Below are positions 54,801 to 63,276 of a stretch of DNA of 64,000 bases, one piece after another. Source of the DNA: Variovorax paradoxus B4 (GTDB lineage: Bacteria > Pseudomonadota > Gammaproteobacteria > Burkholderiales > Burkholderiaceae_C). The first letter of the stretch is position 1. Every line of letters begins with the position of its first letter. Made by a program: the position numbers and the translations under genes. Under the pieces are notes generated by a model that had not been told where the DNA came from, searched no databases, and saw nothing but the letters and a program-made list of their open reading frames with translations. The stretch covers positions 2,976,001-3,040,000 of the forward strand of contig NC_022247.1 in the NCBI RefSeq assembly GCF_000463015.1, read 5' to 3'.

Positions 54801-55832
54801 GTGCGAGTCCAGGGCGAAACCTCCTCCTCTTTGCGCGTCGAGCGCCTTTCGCTGCCCGACAGCCTTGCGCTGGCCGCCAACGGCCGTGCGCCTTTTGCGG
54901 CGCTCGGCTACGGCACGCCGCACGAACTGGCATGGATGCCGACCGTCAATGCGCGCGTTCTTTCGGCGCAAGGCGCCATGGCCGACGTGTGGCACGTGAG
55001 CGGCGGGCAGGTTGCATCGAGCACCACCGGCATCGCCCGCTGGCGCAGCGACGGCCAGTGGCTGCTTGGCGCCATCGATCTCGACGAGTCGGTCGAAAAG
55101 CAGGACCTTGCCCAGCTTGCGCACCGCGCCTACCGCGACCTGTTCAAGACCCTCGACCAGGCCGGCACGCCCCACCTGCTGCGCATCTGGAACTACCTGC
55201 CCCAGATCAACGCCGACGGCGGTGGACTGGAGCGCTACCGCCAGTTCAACCTCGGGCGCCAGGAAGCCTTCTTCGAGGCCGGCCGCGCCGCCTTCGAGGG
55301 CGCGCCCGCGGCATGTGCGCTGGGCATCCACCAAGGTGCGCTGTCGATCCGCTTCCTGGCCGGCCAGACCGCGCCCATGCCGGTCGAAAACCCGCGCCAG
55401 GTGTCGGCTTACCGCTACCCCGAAACCTACGGCCCGCGCTCGCCCACCTTCTCGCGCGCCGCGCTGGCCGACATCGGCAATGGCGACGTGGCGCTTTTCA
55501 TATCGGGCACCGCGAGCATCGTGGGCCACGAAACCGTGCACCAGGGCGACGTGCTGGAGCAAACGCGCGAAACGCTGCGCAATCTCGAGGCCGTGATCGC
55601 AGCCGCCAACAACCAGGCCACGGCCAGGTTCGCGCTTGCCATGCTCGATTGCGTGGTCTACGTGCGGCATCCGGCCGATACCGACAAGGTGCGCGGCGTG
55701 CTCGAGAGCGCGCTCGGCGCCGACGCGCCGATGATCCGCCACGCGGTCTACCTGGAGGCGGACATCTGCCGCAGCGACCTGCTGGTCGAGATCGAAGCCC
55801 ACGCCGTCGCCCCGGGTCGCCTGCGGGCCTGA
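54801..55832 (+). CDS. Chorismatase/hydroxybenzoate synthase, XanB2/FkbO-like
   Basis: A 343-aa protein of the chorismatase family (FkbO, Hyg5, XanB2). Residues around GGGLERYRQFNLGRQEAFF, AACALGIHQGALSIRFLAG and DVALFISGTASIVGHETVHQGD match this family's layout. XanB2-type enzymes split chorismate into 3- and 4-hydroxybenzoate, which prime xanthomonadin and feed ubiquinone. GTG 54801 follows the methyltransferase stop by two bases. The family contains subtypes with different products, so the exact acid made here is inferred from its neighbours. Confidence 0.85.
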   Translation: MRVQGETSSSLRVERLSLPDSLALAANGRAPFAALGYGTPHELAWMPTVNARVLSAQGAMADVWHVSGGQVASSTTGIARWRSDGQWLLGAIDLDESVEKQDLAQLAHRAYRDLFKTLDQAGTPHLLRIWNYLPQINADGGGLERYRQFNLGRQEAFFEAGRAAFEGAPAACALGIHQGALSIRFLAGQTAPMPVENPRQVSAYRYPETYGPRSPTFSRAALADIGNGDVALFISGTASIVGHETVHQGDVLEQTRETLRNLEAVIAAANNQATARFALAMLDCVVYVRHPADTDKVRGVLESALGADAPMIRHAVYLEADICRSDLLVEIEAHAVAPGRLRA

Positions 55833-55862
55833 CCCGGCGCGATCGATCGGACCGGCGACCCC

Positions 55863-56666
55863 ATGTCGATGACCCGCGTGCTGCGCATTCTCAGGGCCAT
55901 TCCGCTTGCGTTGATGCTCTACGCGCTGCTGCTGTTCCTGGGGCTGATTTCGCTGGCCTGGAACCTGGTTGCGATGCTGCTCTACCCGGTGATGCCCGAG
56001 GCACCCGCGCGCACGCTGGGCCGCCTGACCATCGCCTTCGCCTACCGCATGTTCTGGGGCCTGGCCTCCGTGACCGGGATGATGCGCATCGACGCCGGAT
56101 GCCTCGACCCGATGCGCAACGAGCCGGGCGTGATCTTCGTGGCCAATCACCCGACCATGCTCGACGCCCTGCTGCTGGTGGCGCGGCTGCCGCGCAGCGC
56201 CTGCATCATGAAGGCCGACCTGCTGCGCAACATCTTCCTGGGCGCAGGAGCGCGGCTGGCACGCTACATCAGCAACGAGTCGGCCCGCACCATGGTGCGC
56301 CTGGCGGTGGCCGACCTGCGCAACGGCGGCCAGCTGGTGATCTTTCCGGAAGGCACGCGCACCGTGACGCCGCCGCTCAACCCTTTCGGCCCCGGCGTGA
56401 CACTGATCGCCAAGCTCGCGCAAGCGCCGATCCAGACCGTGTTCATCGAGACCGACTCGCCCTATCTCAGCAAGGGCTGGCCGCTGTGGCGCGTGCCGCC
56501 GCTGCCCATCGTCTTCAGGCTCCGGCTGGGCGAACGGTTTGCGCCCATGCAGGACAGCCACGTGCTGCAATCGGAGCTGGAACAATACTTTCGCCAACAC
56601 ATGGAACAGCGCGCAACCGACGCGTCCCCCGAATGCCAGACGCCTCGCGCACGCACCTTGTCCTGA
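55863..56666 (+). CDS. PlsC-type 1-acyl-glycerol-phosphate acyltransferase-like protein
   Basis: A 267-aa membrane-associated acyltransferase. The N-terminal hydrophobic region (about 12-45) is followed by motif I NHPTMLDA (the HX4D active site near residue 95) and motif III FPEGTR. Such LPLATs occur in aryl-polyene clusters, where they probably attach the polyene acid to a lipid or sugar carrier. It starts 30 bases after the chorismatase gene, and its last 34 bases overlap the glycosyltransferase gene in another frame. Confidence 0.87.
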   Translation: MSMTRVLRILRAIPLALMLYALLLFLGLISLAWNLVAMLLYPVMPEAPARTLGRLTIAFAYRMFWGLASVTGMMRIDAGCLDPMRNEPGVIFVANHPTMLDALLLVARLPRSACIMKADLLRNIFLGAGARLARYISNESARTMVRLAVADLRNGGQLVIFPEGTRTVTPPLNPFGPGVTLIAKLAQAPIQTVFIETDSPYLSKGWPLWRVPPLPIVFRLRLGERFAPMQDSHVLQSELEQYFRQHMEQRATDASPECQTPRARTLS

Positions 56667-57409
56667 TCCCCAGTTACAACACGGGCGAACGCCTGTTCTC
56701 CACGGTCGAAGCGGCGCGTGCGCAGTGGAACCCGGTGTGGGTGGTGGTGGACGGCAGCACCGACGGCACGGGCGAGCGCCTGCAGCAGATGGCCGCCGGC
56801 GACCCGGGCCTGCGGGTCTGGCTGCTGCCGCACAACCAGGGCAAGGGCGCGGCCGTGCTGCACGGGCTGCGCGCGGCGCGCGAGGCCGGCTTCACGCACG
56901 CGCTGACCATGGATTCAGACGGCCAGCACCCCGCCGACCTGATTCCCGCCTTCATGAACGCATCGCAGGCGCGGCCGGAGACCATGGTGCTGGGCCGCCC
57001 GGTGTTCGATGCCTCCGCCCCGCTGCTGCGCGTGCGTGGACGGCGCGTGTCGAACGGCTGGACCCAGCTCGAGACCCTGTTTGCCGGTGTCGGCGATTCC
57101 CTCTACGGATTTCGCGTATACCCGGTGGCCGACCTGATCGCCGTGATGGCGCGGCAGCCATGGATGCGCCGCTTCGACTTCGACACCGAGGCCGTCGTGC
57201 GGCTGGCCTGGCGCGGCGTCAAGCCCGTGAACATCGATGCGCCCGTGAAGTACCTGACCGCCGAGGAAGGCGGGGTTTCGCACTTTCGCTATGGACGCGA
57301 CAACGTGCTGCTGACGTGGATGCACGCGCGCCTGATGGTCGAATTCGTGTTGCGCCTGCCCAGGCTTCTTTGGCGCAAGGCCCGGCGCCTGCCACCCTTC
57401 CAGGCCTGA
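56633..57409 (+). CDS. Family 2 glycosyltransferase (polyene/lipid sugar or dolichol-P type)
   Basis: A GT-A fold glycosyltransferase of 258 aa. It begins MPDASRTHLVLIPSYNTGERLF, with the nucleotide-binding VVDGSTDGTGE, the DXD-like MDSDGQHPADL and a C-terminal amphipathic basic region (LRLPRLLWRKARRLPP). The start at 56633 lies within the upstream acyltransferase, indicating coupling. In xanthomonadin/APE clusters a glycosyltransferase is thought to add a sugar to the polyene tail. The donor is unknown. Confidence 0.87.
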   Translation: MPDASRTHLVLIPSYNTGERLFSTVEAARAQWNPVWVVVDGSTDGTGERLQQMAAGDPGLRVWLLPHNQGKGAAVLHGLRAAREAGFTHALTMDSDGQHPADLIPAFMNASQARPETMVLGRPVFDASAPLLRVRGRRVSNGWTQLETLFAGVGDSLYGFRVYPVADLIAVMARQPWMRRFDFDTEAVVRLAWRGVKPVNIDAPVKYLTAEEGGVSHFRYGRDNVLLTWMHARLMVEFVLRLPRLLWRKARRLPPFQA

Positions 57410-57437
57410 CGAACGCGGAGCTTGACGACCCCAGCGG

Positions 57438-58169
57438 CTAGATCATTCCACCATTGATCGAAATCACCTGCCCCGTGATGTAGGCCGCCTCGTCGCTGGC
57501 CAGGAATGAAGCCAGCGCCGCCACTTCCTGCGGCGTTCCGGCGCGCTTCATCGGCACCATCTGGTTGACCATGGCGGGATCGAACGCGGCATCGGCCATG
57601 GGCGAGGCGATGATGCCCGGCGCAATGGCGTTGACCGTCACACCGCGCGACGCCACTTCGAGCGACAGCGCCTTGGTCGCGCTGTTGAGCGCACCCTTGG
57701 CGGCGGCGTAGTTGACCTGTCCGCGATTGCCGGTCAGTGCCGAAACGGACGAAATATTGAGCACACGCCCCCAGCGCGTGCGCATCATCGGCAGCAGCAA
57801 GGGCTGCGTCACGCGGAAGAATCCATTGAGCGAGACGTCGATGACCTTGTGCCACTGGTCGGCGCGCATGCCGGGCAGCACGGCGTCGTCGTGCACGCCC
57901 GCGTTGTTGACGACGATCTGGACCGGCCCGCCTTCGAGCATGCGCTCGCACGCCGCGCGGCAGGCTTCGTCGCTGCGCAGGTCGAACACATGGCACTCGG
58001 CCTTGCCGCCCGCGGCCGCGATGGTGGCCGCCAGTTGCTCCACCGCTTCGGGACGCGAGTTGGCGTGCAGCAGCACCGTGGCGCCATCGCGCGCCAGGCG
58101 CTCGGCCATGGCGGCGCCCAAGGCACCGCTGGCGCCGGTGATGAGTGCGCGTTTTCCTTCGAGATTCAT
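57438..58169 (-). CDS. 3-oxoacyl-ACP reductase, FabG-like (aryl-polyene ketoreductase)
   Basis: A short-chain dehydrogenase of 243 aa. The NADPH-binding TGASGALGAA is at residues 11-20, NNAG at 88-91 and the catalytic set Asn115, Ser141, Tyr154 and Lys158. It is the last gene of the minus-strand operon and its start overlaps the dehydratase stop (ATGA). In this setting it should reduce the 3-keto group in polyene chain elongation, as the APE ketoreductase does. A stand-alone fatty-acid FabG is less likely given the dehydratase next door. Confidence 0.9.
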   Translation of the reverse strand: MNLEGKRALITGASGALGAAMAERLARDGATVLLHANSRPEAVEQLAATIAAAGGKAECHVFDLRSDEACRAACERMLEGGPVQIVVNNAGVHDDAVLPGMRADQWHKVIDVSLNGFFRVTQPLLLPMMRTRWGRVLNISSVSALTGNRGQVNYAAAKGALNSATKALSLEVASRGVTVNAIAPGIIASPMADAAFDPAMVNQMVPMKRAGTPQEVAALASFLASDEAAYITGQVISINGGMI

Positions 58170-58639
58170 TGCGTCGTGGCTCCGGTTGCCAGCGGCGTGT
58201 TCAGCACCACCACCGCGCGGCCCTCGGCCAGCACACGGCCGCCGCTGTCGTTCACCGCGAATTCATAGAGGATCTGGTTCGTGTCGCCCGACAGGCGCCG
58301 CGCCTGCACCTGCAGCGCGCCGTCGATGTCGTCGAGCCGCGCCACCGACAGGCGCACGTTGCGCGCGCTCGCGAGGAATCCGGCCGATGGCGTGCTCCCT
58401 GCTGCAGCCAGCAGACCGCCGTGCAGCGCCATGGCCTGCGCCGCATATTCGATGGCGTTGGGCGCGAGCAGGCCGCCCGCCGTTCGCAGCGGGTTGTCCG
58501 GCTGCGCATGCGTGCGGGTGCTGCAATGGATGGACTCGGCGTCCCAGCGCTCGAGTCGGTCGAGCAGGCACATGCTGCCGCTGTGCGGAATGCGCTCGGC
58601 AATACCGGCGCGGTCGAGCGTCTGCGAGGCCGTTGTCAC
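58166..58639 (-). CDS. 3-hydroxyacyl-ACP dehydratase, hotdog fold (ApeP-like)
   Basis: A 157-aa hotdog protein. It starts at GTG 58639, and the early IPHSGSMCLLDRLERWD matches the aryl-polyene dehydratase group, with the likely catalytic His in IPHSG. GLLAPNAIEYAAQAMALHGG forms the central hotdog helix. It would dehydrate the 3-hydroxy intermediate to set each polyene double bond. It overlaps the methyltransferase stop (GTGA) and the ketoreductase start (ATGA), so its expression is tied to both. Confidence 0.88.
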   Translation of the reverse strand: MTTASQTLDRAGIAERIPHSGSMCLLDRLERWDAESIHCSTRTHAQPDNPLRTAGGLLAPNAIEYAAQAMALHGGLLAAAGSTPSAGFLASARNVRLSVARLDDIDGALQVQARRLSGDTNQILYEFAVNDSGGRVLAEGRAVVVLNTPLATGATTQ

Positions 58640-59400
58640 GCCGGGTGCTCCAGGTCGGCCACCAGCAGCACGTTGGCAAAGGGCGTTCCCTTGCTCATCG
58701 GAATGCTCTGCACGCGAAAATCCAGCCGCTGCAGCGCCGCCACCCAATCGGACAGCGGACGGCCCCAGGTGGGCGACACCTTGTGGCCGCGGATGCGCGT
58801 CACGGTGCGGTCGACCCATTGGCTGATGGCGAAGCCGCGCTTGCTCGACGCGTCGCCCACGCGCAGCAGCAGCCGGGCATTCGCATTGCTGCCGCGCCGC
58901 AATGCGTCGCGCACGCGCTGCAGAACGCTCTCCTGCGCCTCGATGTCCACATAGTGCAGCACGTCGAGAATCACGACCAGGTCGCACTCCGGCAACGGCG
59001 CCGAGCACATGTCGGCGCACAGCAGCCGCGGTGCCGGCTGCAGATGGCCGATGGAAGCCTCGGCGCGGGCCACGTCCTTGGGCATCAGCTCGATGCCTGT
59101 GTAGTCGGCAACCGGCGGCGTGGGCTTCCAGGACGACGGCCAGCGGCCGTGCGCCTGCATGCGGCTCATCGACGCGAGCAGGCTCGCGAAGAGCCCTTGT
59201 CCGCAGCCGATGTCGACCACGCGGCGATGCGCCGGGTCGATCAGCCCGCGTTCAAGCAGTCCGCGAAACACCGGATCGCGCCCCAGCTTGCCGCGCGCGA
59301 AATGCCAGGCGAAGGTGCCGCCCTTCTTGTAGGGAACGGTGGCGGCCTCGTGCAGTTCGCGCCAGGCGGCGTCGGTGGAGGAAGGCGGCACTGCGCTCAT
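58636..59400 (-). CDS. SAM-dependent methyltransferase of the aryl-polyene operon
   Basis: A 254-aa class I methyltransferase. SAM motif I VVDIGCGQGLFASLL is near residue 61, an acidic ribose-binding TGIELMP follows, and motif III contains DLVVILDVLHYVD. Its place between dehydratase and deacetylase in one overlapping operon suggests it acts in the same pathway, possibly on the aryl ring or terminal carboxylate. The C-terminal domain (about 160-254) has no feature I recognise. The region SMSRMQAHGRWPSSWKPT appears to be an insertion of about 20 residues. Confidence 0.87.
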   Translation of the reverse strand: MSAVPPSSTDAAWRELHEAATVPYKKGGTFAWHFARGKLGRDPVFRGLLERGLIDPAHRRVVDIGCGQGLFASLLASMSRMQAHGRWPSSWKPTPPVADYTGIELMPKDVARAEASIGHLQPAPRLLCADMCSAPLPECDLVVILDVLHYVDIEAQESVLQRVRDALRRGSNANARLLLRVGDASSKRGFAISQWVDRTVTRIRGHKVSPTWGRPLSDWVAALQRLDFRVQSIPMSKGTPFANVLLVADLEHPA

Positions 59401-60242
59401 GATTCAAGGCCTTCAGGCAAGGTGACAGCGCGCAGTCCATCGGCGCGCAGGCGTTCGAAAAGCAAGGGCAATACCTCCACCAACACGGGGTTTCCTCCAG
59501 GGGTGCGCGCGGCGTTGCCATCGTGCAGAAGCAGGATGTCGCGCGCCCGCAGCTTGCGGCCCAGGCGCGCCATGACCTTGGCAGGGTCGCCTTCGCGCGT
59601 GTCGAAGCCGCGGCGCGTCCAGCTCACGAGCGAAAGGCCGAGCCGGTGCAGCACCGGCTCGAGGAACGGATTGCGCAGGCCCGCCGGCGCGCGGAAGCAG
59701 GTCGGGCGCTGGCCCGTGGCCTCGGCCAGGATGTCCTGCGCGCGCGCGATCTCGCTCGCAAAGCCGCGCGGCCCGAGGAAGGAAAAATTGTGCCGATGCC
59801 GCGCGGTGTGGTTCTGGATGCTGTGGCCCCGCGCCACGATCTCGCGCGCCAGTGCCGGGTGGGCCAGCACGCGCTCGGCGATGCAGAAGAAAGTGGCGCG
59901 CTGGCCATGTGCGTCCAGCAGGTCGAGCACCCGGGGCGTCACCTCGGGGTCGGGCCCGTCGTCGATGGTGATCGCCACCTGGCGCCGGGCACCGGCTGCC
60001 TCGGGCAAGCGCGTGACATTGGGCCCCAGCAGGCTGCTGCGCGGCGCGAGCCCCGCGCCGGTGATCAGCGCATGGTTCAGCACGATCGCGCCGATGGCCC
60101 AGGGTATGGCGCCCGGCACCAGCACGCCGGCGCCGATGGCCGCCACGTGCCAGGCCGCGCTGGCGCGAATGGCCGGCGGCCAGGGCCAGGATTCGGAAGG
60201 TGCAGCGGAAGATGCGGACGGCATGGCGCCGGATTCTCCCAT
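59397..60242 (-). CDS. NodB-type polysaccharide deacetylase, membrane-anchored
   Basis: A 281-aa protein. Two N-terminal hydrophobic segments (about 29-46 and 49-63) precede a NodB homology domain (90-281). The motifs are TIDDGPDP (metal Asp), HSIQNHTARH (metal His), CFRAPAGLRNP and a final LLHDG. A metal-dependent amide or ester hydrolase acting at the membrane is expected; possible substrates are N-acetyl sugars or the sugar head of the polyene lipid. The overlap with both neighbours (ATGA and TGATG) shows it is part of the pigment operon. An alternative start is the Met seven residues later. Confidence 0.85.
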   Translation of the reverse strand: MGESGAMPSASSAAPSESWPWPPAIRASAAWHVAAIGAGVLVPGAIPWAIGAIVLNHALITGAGLAPRSSLLGPNVTRLPEAAGARRQVAITIDDGPDPEVTPRVLDLLDAHGQRATFFCIAERVLAHPALAREIVARGHSIQNHTARHRHNFSFLGPRGFASEIARAQDILAEATGQRPTCFRAPAGLRNPFLEPVLHRLGLSLVSWTRRGFDTREGDPAKVMARLGRKLRARDILLLHDGNAARTPGGNPVLVEVLPLLFERLRADGLRAVTLPEGLES

Positions 60243-62641
60243 CAGCCGGGCGCGGGCGGTGGCGCCACGCGGCGCGCGAACGCGGCCGACAGCAGCAGCG
60301 CCAGCAAGGCACCCGGCGCAACCACGCGGCCGATCGACGACAGCGCCGGAATGTCCGAGATCGCGATCAGCCCAAAAGACACCACCGTGGTGAGGTTGGC
60401 CAGCATCAGCGACGCCAGCGTGTCCTCGTCGGCCCGCCCGGCCACGCGCAGCTGGTCGAAGAACAGCGCGTAGTTGGAGCCCACCGCCACGATCAGCAGC
60501 AACCCCACCAGGTGCAGGATGCCCAGCGGCACCTGCAGCACGGCCATGCCGCCAAGGGTGAGCACCACCGCGAACAGCAGCGGCTGGCACACCGCGAGCA
60601 GGCGCCGGCCCGAGCGCAGGTAGATGCCGAGCAGCACCACCACCGCCAGCGCGCCGAGCAGCACCTGCACGAAGGCCTCATGCAGATAGCGTTGATAGAG
60701 CCCCGCGAGTTCGCGGCCCACATCGACCACCTGCACTTCCGGCACGCCTGCCAGCGCCGCTTCGAGCCGGCCCGCGTCGAACTTCGCTCCGGGGTGCAGT
60801 ACCACCAGCGTCGACCAGCCGCCGCCCGGGCGCTGGTACATGAGCGTATTGACCACCGAACCGAGCGGCCCGTCGGCCAGGTCGGCGCGCCGCACAGGCG
60901 TGAGCTTGCGCGCGGCTTCGACGTCGGCCAGGAAGGGCCCGAGGCGCGAGGCCGGCAGCGGCGAGCCTTGCGTGGCCTCGGCCAGCCGGGTGCGCAGCGT
61001 TTCGCCCTCGGGCAGGCTGGCCAGCCGGGCCGCCTGGGTCGCCAGGCTCGGCAGCACGCGCGTCACGGCCTCGAAACCGCCGAGCTCGCCCTTGTCGACC
61101 AGTGCCTCGAGCCGTGCGGTGGCCACCTCGGTGTTGCGCAGTGCGGTTTCTTCGTCGGCACCGTAGACCACCACCAGCGTGCTGCCGTCGCCGGTACCGA
61201 TGTCCGCGCGCAACATCTCGTCGAGCTGCTGGGCCGACTTGGGCACCGGGCTCATGGCGCCGAGGTCGGCGCGCCACAGATGCCCGCCCTGCCAGATGAC
61301 CAGCACCAGCGCGGCAGCGCCAAGCCCGGCCAGGACCCAGCGCAGGCGCGGCAGGCCGCGCACGAGCACGCCGGCAGCGTGCGCCATGTACTTGCGCATG
61401 CCCATGCCGGTGGCGCCATCGGGCGCGAGCACGGGCAATGCATGGCGCGTGGCCAGTGCCGCGGCCACCAGCCCCGCAATGGAGAACACGCCCAGTTGTG
61501 CCAGGCCTGGAAAGCCCGAGAACACCAGCGCCGCGAAACCGCACACCGAGGTCAGCAGGCCGAGCCGCACGGTGGGCCAGTGCACCTCGCGCCAGCGCGC
61601 CCAGCCGGTGCCGGCCACGGCCGCGCCCCGGGCCTGGATCAGGTAATAGATGGCGTAGTCGACGGTCTCTCCGATCAGCGTGCTGCCGAAGCCCAGCGTC
61701 ATGCCGTGCACCGAACCGAACACCACGCTGACCGCCGCGGTCCCCACCACCACGCCTGTGGCCACCGGCAGGAACGCGATGACCAGCGCGCGCGGCGACG
61801 CAAAGGCCAGCAGCAGCAGGCCGCCCATCACGATGCCGCCCACGATCGCGAGGTGGATCGCTTCGGTCTTGATCTTGTCGCGGCTCAGCACCGAGAACAC
61901 GGGCGGGCCGCTCAGCAGCAGCTTCGGCCGGGTGGCCTCGGCCATGTCGCGCGTTGCGGCATCGAAAGCCGCGTGCACGCGCGAAATGGCCAGGGCCTGG
62001 GCGTCGAGATCGCTGCCCGCCGCGCGCGTGGTGGCGATCATGAGCGCGCGCGGCGCGGTGCGCGACATCCAGACGCCGTTTTCGCTGCGCGGCGCACTGG
62101 CCGGCGTCAGTTCCACCGCAATGCGCTGGGTCTCGCCGGTCGGATCGCGATCGAGCAATGGCTTGATCACGTTGCCTGCCGGCGTGCCGAGCATCGACAA
62201 CGTTTCGTAGATCGCGTCGCGCAGGCCATCGGCGGTGAACTGCTCGGGCCTCACGCCCGGCGAGAGCTGGTAGCGGTGCGCGAAGACCCAGGTACCGGCC
62301 TCGCTCCAGTCGCCCGTGTCGCCGTTCTGGATCAGGTCGAACAGCCGGCTCTCGCGCATGGCCTTGGCCACCGCGCGGGACACGGCAGCGCGCTGCTCGG
62401 CGCTGGCACCGCCCTCGATACCGAGCATCAGCGTGCGCGACGCCACGCCGCTTTGCAGCTGCTCGATGAGCACCTGCTGTCGCACGTCGGGGCTCTTGGG
62501 CAGGAAAGCGGAAAGGTCTGCGCTGAACTGCGTGCGCGCAATCTGCAGCGCACCGCCGAGCAGCACCAGCGCCCAGACCAGCAGCACCAGCGCCCGGCGC
62601 TGCCAGCTCGGCGGCCCTCCCCCGGTCTCGCGTGCAATCAC
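60242..62641 (-). CDS. MMPL/RND-type exporter of the aryl-polyene operon
   Basis: A 799-aa membrane protein with the twelve-segment, two-repeat MMPL layout. TM1 is at about 14-32, then a large periplasmic loop with FSADLSAFLPKSPDVRQQ. Repeat one has TLGFGSTLIGETVDYAIYYLIQ, and repeat two HLVGLLLIVAVGSNYALFF near 700. The transporter is expected to move the finished polyene lipid across the inner membrane toward LolA-type carriers. It starts at GTG 62641, overlapping the LolA stop (GTGA); the longer open frame upstream is not coding. The predicted number of segments was counted by eye. Confidence 0.9.
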   Translation of the reverse strand: MIARETGGGPPSWQRRALVLLVWALVLLGGALQIARTQFSADLSAFLPKSPDVRQQVLIEQLQSGVASRTLMLGIEGGASAEQRAAVSRAVAKAMRESRLFDLIQNGDTGDWSEAGTWVFAHRYQLSPGVRPEQFTADGLRDAIYETLSMLGTPAGNVIKPLLDRDPTGETQRIAVELTPASAPRSENGVWMSRTAPRALMIATTRAAGSDLDAQALAISRVHAAFDAATRDMAEATRPKLLLSGPPVFSVLSRDKIKTEAIHLAIVGGIVMGGLLLLAFASPRALVIAFLPVATGVVVGTAAVSVVFGSVHGMTLGFGSTLIGETVDYAIYYLIQARGAAVAGTGWARWREVHWPTVRLGLLTSVCGFAALVFSGFPGLAQLGVFSIAGLVAAALATRHALPVLAPDGATGMGMRKYMAHAAGVLVRGLPRLRWVLAGLGAAALVLVIWQGGHLWRADLGAMSPVPKSAQQLDEMLRADIGTGDGSTLVVVYGADEETALRNTEVATARLEALVDKGELGGFEAVTRVLPSLATQAARLASLPEGETLRTRLAEATQGSPLPASRLGPFLADVEAARKLTPVRRADLADGPLGSVVNTLMYQRPGGGWSTLVVLHPGAKFDAGRLEAALAGVPEVQVVDVGRELAGLYQRYLHEAFVQVLLGALAVVVLLGIYLRSGRRLLAVCQPLLFAVVLTLGGMAVLQVPLGILHLVGLLLIVAVGSNYALFFDQLRVAGRADEDTLASLMLANLTTVVSFGLIAISDIPALSSIGRVVAPGALLALLLSAAFARRVAPPPAPG

Positions 62642-63276
62642 GGCGTGGTGCGCCCGGCAGCGCCCGCAGGCGCGGTGGGTGCGGCGCCCGGGCGCTCGGG
62701 CGTGATGTTCATCACCGAGCGGTCGCCGCCGACGAACTCCATTTCGAGGCCCAGCACTTCGTTTGCGCGGCCGCTGATGCGGATGCTGCGCACCTGGGCC
62801 GCTAGCCGGCTGTCGGCCGGCAGGAGGTCGAGCGTCCAGTTGCCGGCCGAGCCGCCCACCGTGCTGCGGAAATAGCGCTGCAGGGTGGCGCCGTCGCCGC
62901 TCAGCGTGCCGCGCATGGCTTCGACCAGGCCGAGCAGCTCGGGCATGCTGTCGAGCGTCAGGGTGCGGTTGCGGCCGCCGCGCGAAAGCGTCAGCGTGTT
63001 GCCTTCGACCGCCATGGTCTCGACGCGCGGCGAGAGCGTGCGCCGCACCAGCTTGTCGGGGGCATCGAAGCTCAGCGTGCCGCGGGCATCGAGCGGGCCT
63101 TCGAGGCCGTGCACGAAGCGCTGTTCGGTGAAGCGGGCCTCGCCGCTCTTCTGCTTCGAAAGCAGCCCCATCAGCTCGGGCAGGTCGAAAGCCCACGCCG
63201 GCGCGGCGCAGCAGGCCAGTGCCAGCAGCAGGCTCCTGCAAAGCCAGTCAAACCGAATCTTCGAGCCAGAAATCAT
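62638..63276 (-). CDS. LolA-like outer-membrane lipoprotein carrier
   Basis: A 212-aa periplasmic protein with a signal peptide (SLLLALACCAAPAWA, cleavage near residue 29) and a LolA-like half-barrel. GEARFTEQRFVHGLEGPLD and the TLSFDAPDKLVRRTL region fit the LolA fold. LolA homologues recur in aryl-polyene clusters and probably ferry the hydrophobic product to the outer membrane. Its start overlaps the acyltransferase gene by 29 bases. Confidence 0.85.
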   Translation of the reverse strand: MISGSKIRFDWLCRSLLLALACCAAPAWAFDLPELMGLLSKQKSGEARFTEQRFVHGLEGPLDARGTLSFDAPDKLVRRTLSPRVETMAVEGNTLTLSRGGRNRTLTLDSMPELLGLVEAMRGTLSGDGATLQRYFRSTVGGSAGNWTLDLLPADSRLAAQVRSIRISGRANEVLGLEMEFVGGDRSVMNITPERPGAAPTAPAGAAGRTTP

